From: Pigmentiphaga daeguensis
GTDB taxonomy: Bacteria; Pseudomonadota; Gammaproteobacteria; Burkholderiales; Burkholderiaceae_B
Assembly: GCF_039523035.1 (NCBI RefSeq)
Contig: NZ_BAAAEN010000003.1
Span: 62,001 to 126,000, forward strand
DNA: 64,000 nucleotides
Direction: 5' to 3'
Under the pieces are notes generated by a model, which saw only the letters and a list, made by a program, of their open reading frames with translations, searched no databases and was not told the origin of the DNA. Positions 7,831 to 15,698 of the stretch are shown here, piece by piece. Position numbers and translations under genes: made by a program. Each line of letters opens with the position of its first letter. Position 1 is the first letter of the stretch.

Positions 7831-9033
7831 ATGAAAGAGAAGACCAGGCTGGTTACCGCCGGCAGGCATCCCGAGCGTTTCGCCGGGCTCGTGAATACCC
7901 CGATCTTCCGCGGATCGACCATTCTTCACGGGTCGATGGCCGAATGGGAGGAAAAGAAGAAGCGGCGCGCCGCCGACGAGCCGGGCGCCACCACCTATGG
8001 CCGCTTCGGCACGCCCACCCACCACGCGCTGGAAGAAGCCATCGCCGAACTGGAAGGCGGCCACCGTTCGCAGGTGTTCCCGTCGGGGCTGGCGGCCTGC
8101 GCCACCGCGCTGACCGCCCTGCTGGCCGCCGGCGACCACGTGCTGCTGACCGACAGCGCCTATTCCCCCACGCGCACCTTCCTGACCCGCGTGCTGGGCC
8201 GTTTCGGCGTGGAAGTGACCATCTACGACCCGACCTCGGGCGGCGGCATCGAAGCCAGCATGCGGCCCAACACCCGCGTGGTCTACGTCGAGTCGCCCGG
8301 ATCCGAGACCTTCGAGATCCAGGACATCCCCGCCATCGCGGCCGTGGCCCATCGCCACGGCGCCAAGGTGGTCATGGACAACACCTGGGGCACGCCGCTG
8401 TTCTTCAAGCCCTTCCAGCACGGCGTGGACGTCTCCATCCAGGCCGCGACCAAGTACATCGTCGGCCACTCCGACGCCATGCTGGGCATCGTCACCTGCA
8501 CCGAGGAAACCTGGCCGCTGATCAAGCGCACCACCCAGGACCTGGGCCAGACCGCCGGCCCCGACGACGTCTATCTCGCGCTGCGCGGCCTGCGCACCAT
8601 GAACGTGCGCCTGCAGCAGCACTGGAAGTCGGGCGTCGAGGTGGCTTCGTGGCTGGAGACCCGGCCCGAGGTGGAAAAGGTGCTGCACCCCGCGCTGCCC
8701 AGCCATCCCGGCCACGCGCTGTGGAAACGCGACTTCCTGGGCGCCGCCGGACTGTTCGCGGTGGTGCTCAAGCCCGCATCGCCGGCCGCGGTGGAAGCCT
8801 TCATCGACAGCCTGCAGTTGTTCGGCATCGGCGTATCGTGGGGCGGCTACGAAAGCCTGGTCATCCCCTTCAACCCGTCGGGCGACCGCGTCACCGCCAA
8901 GTGGCCGTACACCGGCCAGGCGCTGCGGCTGCACGTCGGGCTGGAGGACCCGGCCGACCTGATCGCCGACCTCGAAGGCGGCTTCGCCGCGCTGGCCGAA
9001 ATCGATTCGGCCCCCGTCGCGCGCCGGGCCTGA
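7831..9033 (+). CDS. metC: Cys/Met metabolism PLP enzyme, cystathionine beta-lyase type
   Basis: 400-residue fold-type I PLP enzyme of the Cys/Met metabolism family. The internal aldimine lysine is K208 in SIQAATKYIVGHSDAML. Other markers are TYGRFGTPTHHALEEAIAELEGG, the SGLAACATAL cofactor-phosphate loop, and VVMDNTWGTPLFFKP with the PLP-ring aspartate. SWGGYESLVIPF near the C-terminus is typical of MetC. The ATG at 7831 with GAGGAC upstream is preferred over an in-frame GTG 24 bases earlier. MetC cleaves cystathionine to homocysteine, pyruvate and ammonia. Some homologues act on other sulfur or D-amino acids, and the catabolic neighbours (DHDPS-like enzyme, DadA-like oxidase) leave that open. 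Confidence 0.85.
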   Translation: MKEKTRLVTAGRHPERFAGLVNTPIFRGSTILHGSMAEWEEKKKRRAADEPGATTYGRFGTPTHHALEEAIAELEGGHRSQVFPSGLAACATALTALLAAGDHVLLTDSAYSPTRTFLTRVLGRFGVEVTIYDPTSGGGIEASMRPNTRVVYVESPGSETFEIQDIPAIAAVAHRHGAKVVMDNTWGTPLFFKPFQHGVDVSIQAATKYIVGHSDAMLGIVTCTEETWPLIKRTTQDLGQTAGPDDVYLALRGLRTMNVRLQQHWKSGVEVASWLETRPEVEKVLHPALPSHPGHALWKRDFLGAAGLFAVVLKPASPAAVEAFIDSLQLFGIGVSWGGYESLVIPFNPSGDRVTAKWPYTGQALRLHVGLEDPADLIADLEGGFAALAEIDSAPVARRA

Positions 9034-9052
9034 CCGAGAAACCCAGGTCTCG

Positions 9053-9077
9053 CGCGGGGAACGAAGGTTTCCCCGCG
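9053..9077. terminator. Hairpin after the PLP lyase gene
   Basis: CGCGGGGAA and TTCCCCGCG form a perfect 9-base-pair stem with a 7-base loop, starting 19 bases after the lyase stop. There is no U-run after it, so it is a stable intergenic hairpin that may terminate weakly or protect the 3' end. Confidence 0.45.
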
Positions 9078-9115
9078 GAGTATCATGTAACAGTTATTCA
9101 ATCGGTGGAATCGCC

Positions 9116-10051
9116 ATGGCTAAGATGAAAATCGAAGGGTCGTTCGTCGCCCTGATCACTCCTTTCAATCAAGACGGCAGCGTCGATTTCGAAGGCTTCC
9201 GCACCCTGCTCAAGTTCCATGAGGACAACGGCACCTCCGCCGTGCTGATCATGGGCTCGACGGGCGAAGTCTCGATGCTGTCGCAGCAGGAGCGCCAGCA
9301 GATCATCGCCGAGACCGCCAAGATGAAGAACGGCAAGATGAAGTTCTTCTATGGCTGCACCGGCAACAACACCGACACCACCATCGACTACCTGCGCTTC
9401 GCCCACGCCAACGGCGCGGACGGCGCCATCCTGGCCGCGCCGGCCTACATCTGCGGTCCCGAGTCCGACATCGAGGATTACTTCCTGGAAGTGGCCGACG
9501 CCACCGACCTGCCGCTGGGCATCTACAACAACCCGCCGCGCGTGAAGACCGACCTGCACTGGGACAACCTGCTGCGCATCTTCAAGCATCCCAACTACGT
9601 CGTGCACAAGGAATCGACCACCCGCGTGGGCCAGGTCGCCCAAGTGCTGCGCGCCCGCCCCGACGTGGCCGTGATGTGCTGCGACTCGCCCAACCTGGGC
9701 CTGGTCGTCCCGACCATGAGCCTGGGCGGCCACGGCACCGCCAACATGACCGGCAACATCGCCCCGGCCGAGATCGCGACGATCTCCAAGCCCTGGAAGA
9801 CGCCGGAAGTGTCCGAGAGCTTCCGCGACATGTACCTGCACATGCTGCCCATGCTGCACTTCTCGTATTCGGCCATCAATCCGGTGGCGATCAAGTCGCT
9901 GATGAAGGCCGTGGGCCTGCCCGCCGGCGACCTGCGCAAGCCGCTCAAGGGCCTGGCCCCCGAGGCGCTGCAGAAGGGCCTGCGCGTGGTGCGCGAGCTG
10001 GAGCTCGACAAGAAGTACGGCTGGAGCTCGCCCGAGCTGAAGTCGGCCTGA
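9116..10051 (+). CDS. Dihydrodipicolinate synthase/N-acetylneuraminate lyase family protein
   Basis: 311-residue (beta/alpha)8 class I aldolase of the DHDPS superfamily. The pyruvate-binding GSTGEVSML loop (about residue 48), the catalytic tyrosine in LGIYNNPPRV and the Schiff-base lysine in YVVHKESTTR are all visible. Several family members are not DapA: they are lyases, deaminases or dehydratases in sugar-acid or hydroxyproline breakdown. The position in a catabolic cluster with an SDR, a Bug receptor and a DadA-like oxidase argues for such a role instead of lysine synthesis. The precise reaction is not determinable. Confidence 0.9.
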   Translation: MAKMKIEGSFVALITPFNQDGSVDFEGFRTLLKFHEDNGTSAVLIMGSTGEVSMLSQQERQQIIAETAKMKNGKMKFFYGCTGNNTDTTIDYLRFAHANGADGAILAAPAYICGPESDIEDYFLEVADATDLPLGIYNNPPRVKTDLHWDNLLRIFKHPNYVVHKESTTRVGQVAQVLRARPDVAVMCCDSPNLGLVVPTMSLGGHGTANMTGNIAPAEIATISKPWKTPEVSESFRDMYLHMLPMLHFSYSAINPVAIKSLMKAVGLPAGDLRKPLKGLAPEALQKGLRVVRELELDKKYGWSSPELKSA

Positions 10052-10067
10052 CGGACGGACGCGACTC

Positions 10068-10847
10068 ATGGACCTCGGCATCCAAGGCAGGAGCGCGCTG
10101 GTATTCGGCGGCAGCCGCGGCATGGGGCGCGCCTGCGCGCACCAGTTGTCGCAAGAGGGCGTGCTCGTGACCATCGCGGCGCGCACCCAGGCCACGCTCG
10201 AGAAGGCGGCGGCGGAGATCACCGCGCAGACCGGCACGCCGGTACGCTACGTGGTCGCCAACATCACCACCGAAGCGGGACGCGACGCGGCGCTGGCCGC
10301 CTGCCCCGCTCCGGACATCCTGGTCAACAATGCCGACGGCCCGGAGCCCGGCGATTTCCGCAAGTGGACGCTGGACGACTGGCACCAGGCGCTGGACTCG
10401 ATGATGCTGGGTCCGATCGAGATGATCCGCCGCACGGTGGATGGCATGGTCGAACGCAAGTTCGGCCGCATCGTCAACATCGTGTCGCGCAGCGTGAAGA
10501 CGCCGCAGATCGAGCTGGGCCTGTCCAACGGTGCGCGCTCGGGCCTGGTGGGCTTCGTGGCGGGACTGGCGCGCCAGACCGTGCGCCACAACGTCACGAT
10601 CAACAACCTGCTGCCGGGCGTGTTCGCCACCGACGCCCAGCGCCGCCACATCGAGGGCATGCTGGAGGACACCGGCAAGACCTTCGACCAGTTGTGGGAA
10701 GAACGCGGCAGCAACAACCCCGCCGGCCGCTATGGGCGCGCCGAGGAACTGGGTGCGCTGTGCGCCTTCGTGTGCTCGGCGCACACGGGCTACATCACCG
10801 GCCAAAGCCTCCTGATCGATGGCGGCGGCTACCCGGGCACGTTCTGA
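10068..10847 (+). CDS. SDR-family oxidoreductase with divergent catalytic motif
   Basis: 259 residues of short-chain dehydrogenase fold. The Rossmann glycine motif GGSRGMGRA (residues 14-22) and a variant NNADGPEPG in place of the usual NNAG (87-95) are present. The catalytic serine is at S140 in RIVNIVSRS, but the YxxxK pair is replaced by S153-NGA-R157 (LSNGARSG). This resembles the known ketoacyl-reductase-like SDR subgroup that lacks a perfect tetrad. It starts 17 bases after the DHDPS-like gene and is probably co-transcribed with it. It probably binds NAD(P); whether it is a catalyst in the normal sense is uncertain. Confidence 0.88.
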   Translation: MDLGIQGRSALVFGGSRGMGRACAHQLSQEGVLVTIAARTQATLEKAAAEITAQTGTPVRYVVANITTEAGRDAALAACPAPDILVNNADGPEPGDFRKWTLDDWHQALDSMMLGPIEMIRRTVDGMVERKFGRIVNIVSRSVKTPQIELGLSNGARSGLVGFVAGLARQTVRHNVTINNLLPGVFATDAQRRHIEGMLEDTGKTFDQLWEERGSNNPAGRYGRAEELGALCAFVCSAHTGYITGQSLLIDGGGYPGTF

Positions 10848-11043
10848 CGGGCACCTGGACAGCGATCCGGGAACAAGAAGGAAAACAGGAGAACAACAAG
10901 GCGTCCGCGCCGTCCCGCTTGCGGAACGGCCCAGGATGCGCGGGCTCCGGCCCACCCCTTCGGGGGACGGCTGGCGCATTTTCTAATAACCGAAAAATAT
11001 ATAGAAAACGGAGACAATTCTGTTTTTCGAATATGGGGAAATC

Positions 11044-12048
11044 ATGAACCGCACGACCCGCCGCTCTTTCCTGCACACCTCCCTGGCCGTCGCCGGCCTG
11101 GCCGGTGCCGCAGCCCTGGCCAGCCCTGCCCATGCGCAGGGCGATTATCCGTCCCGTCCGATCACCATCGTCGTCCCGCACGCCCCTGGCGGCGCGGTCG
11201 ACAACACGGCGCGCCTGTTCGCCGACAAGCTCAGGGACGAGCTCAAGCAGTCGATCGTGGTCGAGAACCGCGCCGGCGCGTCGGGCATGATCGGCGCCGC
11301 CTATGTCGCGCGCGCGGAACCGGACGGCTACACGCTGTACTTCAATGCCTCGATCCACGCCATCAATCCGCTGCTGTACAAGAAGAACATCAAGTTCGAC
11401 GCGGTCAAGGACTTCGCCCCCGTCAGCATGCTGGCCCAGGGCGCGCTGATCTTCAGCGTCCATCCCTCGGTCCCGGCCCACAACGTGCAGGAGTTCGTCT
11501 CCGTCCTGAAGGCCAACCCCACCAAGTACACCTTCGTGACCAGCGGCTTCGGCTCGGCCGGCCACCTCGGCGCCGCGCAGTTCCTGCACGAGGCCCACCT
11601 GACGGGCGACATCCCCATCGTGCTGTACAAGGGCGCCGCCCCGGCGCTGCAGGATCTGGTGGGCGGCCAGGTGTCGGCCATGATGGATCCCATGCTGTCG
11701 TCGCTGCCGCACGTGAAGGCCGGCAAGCTGCGCGCCCTGGCCGTGACCGGCCGCGAACGCAGCCCGCTGCTGCCCGACGTGCCCACCATGCGCGAATCCG
11801 GCTTCAAGGACTTCGAGTTCTACTCCTGGTATGGCCTGTGGGCGCCCGCCAAGGTGCCGGCCCCCATCCTGAAGAAGCTGGACGCCGCCACGGCCAAGAT
11901 CATGGCGTCGCCCGACATGAAGGAACGCCTGTCGTCGCTGGGCTTCGAATCGGCCTACAAGAATTCGGCCGACTTCGCCAAGTACATCGACTCGGAGATG
12001 GCGCGCTACCAGAAGATCATCGACGCGGCCAAGATCACGGTCGAATAA
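11044..12048 (+). CDS. Bug-family (tripartite tricarboxylate) solute-binding protein, Tat-type signal
   Basis: 334-residue periplasmic receptor. The leader starts MNRTTRRSFLHTSLAVAG, a twin-arginine motif, and ends at AHAQ (about residue 32), so export may use Tat. Bug landmarks are YPSRPITIVVPHAPGGAVD, VVENRAGASGMIGA, EPDGYTLYF and VLYKGAAPALQDLVGG. The upstream 196 bases include the inverted arms CGAAAAA/TTTTTCG in an AT-rich stretch, a possible promoter and operator. It is followed 12 bases later by a DadA-like oxidase gene, so the ligand may be an amino acid or imino acid derivative (inference). Confidence 0.93.
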   Translation: MNRTTRRSFLHTSLAVAGLAGAAALASPAHAQGDYPSRPITIVVPHAPGGAVDNTARLFADKLRDELKQSIVVENRAGASGMIGAAYVARAEPDGYTLYFNASIHAINPLLYKKNIKFDAVKDFAPVSMLAQGALIFSVHPSVPAHNVQEFVSVLKANPTKYTFVTSGFGSAGHLGAAQFLHEAHLTGDIPIVLYKGAAPALQDLVGGQVSAMMDPMLSSLPHVKAGKLRALAVTGRERSPLLPDVPTMRESGFKDFEFYSWYGLWAPAKVPAPILKKLDAATAKIMASPDMKERLSSLGFESAYKNSADFAKYIDSEMARYQKIIDAAKITVE

Positions 12049-12060
12049 GCGGCAAGGTTC

Positions 12061-13320
12061 ATGAAAGTACTCGTGCTGGGCGCCGGCGTGGTCGGCGTCG
12101 CGACCGCCTACTACCTGTGGAAGGACGGTCACGAAGTCACCGTGGTCGAGCGCCAGCCCGGCCCCGGCCGGGAAACGAGCTACGGCAACGCGGGCGGATT
12201 GTGTCCCAGCTTCGCCGGCCCCTGGGCCGCGCCGGGCATGATCTCCAAGGTGCTGAAGCTGTCGGTCCAGCGCGATTCCCCCATCCGGTTCTCGCCGCTG
12301 CCCGAGCCCCGCAAGGTGGCCTGGGTGCTGCAATGGATGCGCAATTGCAATGCCGAGCGCTTCCGCGTCAACAAGCTGCGCATGCAGCGCGTGGCGCACT
12401 ACAGCCTGCAATGCCTGCGCGAGATCGCCAGCGGCGAGGACCTGCCCTCGTTCGACTTCCATGAAGGCGGCACGCTGCAGATCTTCCGCACGCCCGCCGA
12501 GCTCGACCTGGGCCGCCTGTCGGCCAAGGCGCTGGAGGAATACGGCGTGCCCTGGCGCATCCTGGATGCCGCCGACATCAGCGCCCTCGAACCGGCCATG
12601 GCGCATAGCCGCGCCACGGTGGCGGGCGCGCTGCACATGCCGGCCGATGCCTCGGGCGACAGCTACAAGTTCTCGCAAGGGCTGGCCGCCTTCCTGCAGC
12701 AGCGCGGCGTGGATTTCCGCTACGGCGTGCGCATCGACGCGCTGGAGCGCGAGGGCGACGCCATCGGCGCCGTCCGCACGTCGCAGGGCCCGCTGCGCGC
12801 CGATGCCTACGTCGTCGCGCTGGGCAGCCATGCGCCGTTCCTGGTGCGGCCGCTGGGCCTGAACCTGCCGGTCTATCCGCTCAAGGGCTACTCCATCACC
12901 GTGCCCGTGTCCGACCCCGACGCGGTCCCGCGCATGGCGGTCATGGATGAGCACAACAAGATCATGATCTCGCGCCTGGGCAACCGCATACGCGCCGCCG
13001 GCATGGCCGAGCTGACCGGTTACGGGCTGGGACTGAACCCCGCGCGCAAGAAGCTGCTGGTCGACGTCGTGGGCGAATTGTTCCCGCGGGGACTGGACTG
13101 GGACCAGGTGGAGTTCTGGGCCGGCCTGCGGCCCATGACGCCGGACGGCCCGCCCATCCTGGGCCGCACGCGCTGGAGCAACCTGTTCCTGAACAGCGGC
13201 CATGGCTCGAACGGATGGACGCAATCCTGCGGCACCTCCCGCATCGTGGCGGACATCGTGGCCGGCCGGCAACCCGCCATCGACCTGGACGGACTGACGG
13301 CGGAACGTTTCCACGCCTAG
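12061..13320 (+). CDS. dadA: FAD-dependent D-amino acid dehydrogenase (DadA type)
   Basis: 419-residue FAD oxidoreductase of the DAO family. The dinucleotide-binding fingerprint VLVLGAGVVGVATAYYL opens the protein, with an acidic strand end (TVVERQPGPGRETSYGNAGG), an arrangement typical of DadA. The C-terminal VEFWAGLRPMTPDGPPILG and NSGHGSNGWTQSCGT close the FAD site. DadA enzymes oxidise D-amino acids to 2-oxo acids and pass electrons to quinones at the inner membrane. Homologues also act on D-hydroxyproline. It is the last gene of the cluster and lies 12 bases after the Bug gene. The substrate is unknown. Confidence 0.88.
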   Translation: MKVLVLGAGVVGVATAYYLWKDGHEVTVVERQPGPGRETSYGNAGGLCPSFAGPWAAPGMISKVLKLSVQRDSPIRFSPLPEPRKVAWVLQWMRNCNAERFRVNKLRMQRVAHYSLQCLREIASGEDLPSFDFHEGGTLQIFRTPAELDLGRLSAKALEEYGVPWRILDAADISALEPAMAHSRATVAGALHMPADASGDSYKFSQGLAAFLQQRGVDFRYGVRIDALEREGDAIGAVRTSQGPLRADAYVVALGSHAPFLVRPLGLNLPVYPLKGYSITVPVSDPDAVPRMAVMDEHNKIMISRLGNRIRAAGMAELTGYGLGLNPARKKLLVDVVGELFPRGLDWDQVEFWAGLRPMTPDGPPILGRTRWSNLFLNSGHGSNGWTQSCGTSRIVADIVAGRQPAIDLDGLTAERFHA

Positions 13321-13413
13321 AACCTAGGGCCGCTTACGTCTTTTACCTCGCGTAGGACACTTGGACGCCCGCTTGTTGCATGCTATGGCCCGGCTCGTAG
13401 CGGAAGAAGCAGC

Positions 13414-15588
13414 ATGGCGAACGGACTTTATCGACTTGCCGAAGGCCACCCCTATCCCCTGGGGGCGACATGGGACGGACGGGGCACCAATTTCGCGCTG
13501 TTCTCGGCCCATGCCACCAAGGTGGAGCTGTGCCTGTTCGACGCGCACGGCCATGAGGCCGAACGGATCGAGCTGCCCGAGTTCACCGACGAGATCTGGC
13601 ACGGCTACCTGCACGGCCTGCAGCCGGGCACGCTGTACGGCTACCGGGTGCATGGTCCCTATGTCCCCGACGAGGGGCATCGCTTCAATCCCAACAAGCT
13701 GCTGCTGGACCCCTACGCCAAGGCCCACGCGGGCCAGTTGAAGTGGTCGCCGGAGGTGTTCGGCTATCGCGTGGGCGATCCGGACGCGGACCTGTCCTTC
13801 GACGAGCGCGACAGCGCGCCCTTCGTCCCCAAGTGCATCGTGGTCGACTCGACGTCGGGAAGCCGCCCCGAACGGCTGCGCGTGCCCTGGGACATGACCG
13901 TCCTGTACGAGATGCATGCGGCGGGCTACACCCGGCTGCACCCGGCCGTGCCGCCCGAACTGCGCGGGACCCTGGCCGGGCTGCAGCATCCCGAAGTCAT
14001 CTCCTACCTGCGCGGCCTGGGCGTGACGTCGGTGGAACTGCTGCCGGTGCATACCTTCGTCAACGACAACCACCTCCTCGAAAAAGGACTGACCAACTAC
14101 TGGGGCTACAACACCCTGGGCTTCTTCGCGCCCGACCCGCGCTATTTCGCCGGCGAGGCCGTGCAGGAATTCAAGGGCATGGTGGACCGCTTCCACGATG
14201 CCGGCCTGGAAGTCATCCTGGACGTGGTCTACAACCATACGGCCGAAGGCAATGAAATGGGGCCGACGCTGTCCTTCAAGGGCATCGACAACGCCTCGTA
14301 CTACCGCCTCCTGCCCGACCAGGCCCGCTACTACATCAATGACACGGGCACCGGCAACACCTTGAACCTGAGCCATCCGCGCACGCTGCAAATGGTGACG
14401 GACAGCCTGCGCTACTGGGTCGCGGAGATGAAGGTGGACGGCTTCCGCTTCGACCTGGCCACCATACTGGGGCGCGAGACCCATGGCTTCGACGAAGGCG
14501 GCGGCTTTCTCGACAGTTGCCGCCAGGATCCGATCCTCTCCAGCGTCAAGCTCATCGCCGAACCCTGGGATTGCGGCCCAGGCGGCTATCAGGTCGGCGG
14601 CTTCCCGCCCGGCTGGGCCGAATGGAACGACCGCTTCCGCGACACCGTGCGCGGCTTCTGGAAGGGCGATGCCGGCACGGCCGCCGACTTCGCCACCCGG
14701 ATCACCGCGTCGGGCGACCGGTTCAACCGCCGCGGACGCAAGCCCTGGGCCAGCGTGAACTTCATCACCGCGCACGACGGATTCACGCTGAACGACCTGG
14801 TGTCCTACAACGACAAACACAACGAAGCCAACGGCGAGGACAACCGCGACGGACATTCGGACAACCGATCGTGGAACTGCGGCGCCGAAGGCCCGACCGA
14901 CGACCCCGACATCCGCGCGCTGCGCGAACGCCAGAAGCGCAACATGCTGGCGACCCTGCTGCTGTCGCAGGGCACGCCCATGATCCTGGCCGGCGACGAG
15001 TTCGGCCGCACCCAGCGGGGCAACAACAACGCCTATTGCCAGGACAACGAGATCAGCTGGGTGGATTGGGAAGGGGTGGACGACGACGGCCGCGCGTTGC
15101 AGGAGTTCGTGCGCAAGCTCCTGTACCTGCGCCGGCGCCTGCCGGTCCTGCGGCGCAACCGTTTCCTGACGGGAGAGTACAACGAAGCCCTGGACGTCAC
15201 CGACGTACAGTGGCTCTCGCCCGCCGCGACGCCGCTGACCGGCGAACAATGGGCCGACGAATCCATGCGCTGCTTCGGCATGCTGATCGACGGCCGCGCC
15301 CAGGCCTCGGGCATCAAGCGCCCGGCCTCGGATGCGACGCTGCTGCTGGTCTTCAACGCCCATCACGACACGGTCAACTTCACGCTGCCGGACGTCCCCG
15401 GCCCCGATGCCTGGACCTGCCTGCTGGACACCAACATGCCGGTGCGCGAAGACCTGCCGGTATTCAACGCAGGGGACGTCTACCAGGTCACCGCGCACTC
15501 CCTGCTGCTGTTCGCGCTCGAGGCCAAGGGCGCCTCGGCACGCGTGCTGGCCAACATCGAGACCCGCCTGACCGACGCGCCGGAATAG
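13414..15588 (+). CDS. glgX: Glycogen debranching enzyme
   Basis: 724-residue GH13 isoamylase-type enzyme that hydrolyses alpha-1,6 branches of limit dextrins. The N-terminal CBM48-like domain (HPYPLGATWDGRGTNFALFS) precedes the barrel. The catalytic triad is D347 (GFRFDLA), E383 (LIAEPWD) and D455 (TAHDGF), with the GlgX landmarks NYWGYNTLGFFAPD and SYNDKHNEANGEDNRDG. Length is slightly above E. coli GlgX. No other glycogen gene (glgA, glgB, glgC, glgP) lies in the window, so it stands alone between the catabolic cluster and a sensor kinase. Confidence 0.96.
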   Translation: MANGLYRLAEGHPYPLGATWDGRGTNFALFSAHATKVELCLFDAHGHEAERIELPEFTDEIWHGYLHGLQPGTLYGYRVHGPYVPDEGHRFNPNKLLLDPYAKAHAGQLKWSPEVFGYRVGDPDADLSFDERDSAPFVPKCIVVDSTSGSRPERLRVPWDMTVLYEMHAAGYTRLHPAVPPELRGTLAGLQHPEVISYLRGLGVTSVELLPVHTFVNDNHLLEKGLTNYWGYNTLGFFAPDPRYFAGEAVQEFKGMVDRFHDAGLEVILDVVYNHTAEGNEMGPTLSFKGIDNASYYRLLPDQARYYINDTGTGNTLNLSHPRTLQMVTDSLRYWVAEMKVDGFRFDLATILGRETHGFDEGGGFLDSCRQDPILSSVKLIAEPWDCGPGGYQVGGFPPGWAEWNDRFRDTVRGFWKGDAGTAADFATRITASGDRFNRRGRKPWASVNFITAHDGFTLNDLVSYNDKHNEANGEDNRDGHSDNRSWNCGAEGPTDDPDIRALRERQKRNMLATLLLSQGTPMILAGDEFGRTQRGNNNAYCQDNEISWVDWEGVDDDGRALQEFVRKLLYLRRRLPVLRRNRFLTGEYNEALDVTDVQWLSPAATPLTGEQWADESMRCFGMLIDGRAQASGIKRPASDATLLLVFNAHHDTVNFTLPDVPGPDAWTCLLDTNMPVREDLPVFNAGDVYQVTAHSLLLFALEAKGASARVLANIETRLTDAPE

Positions 15589-15698
15589 ACCAAATTGGTT
15601 CTTGCATGGCCGCGCCGATTCCCAGCCCCGGGGGAAGCCGGTACAATCCGGCGCGGCTGCCACAAGTAACCCTTTATTTCAATTGATACCAAGTTCCA

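Noticed and set aside
10862..10999. Intrinsic terminator after the SDR gene
   Set aside because: Only an imperfect stem (GCCGTCCCGC/GCGGAACGGC) with mismatches and no U-run is present; the evidence is too weak for a feature.
15603..15660. Long-arm inverted repeat GCCGCGCC/GGCGCGGC between glgX and the sensor kinase
   Set aside because: The arms are over 30 bases apart and purely GC, expected by chance in this composition; the loop is too long for a terminator.
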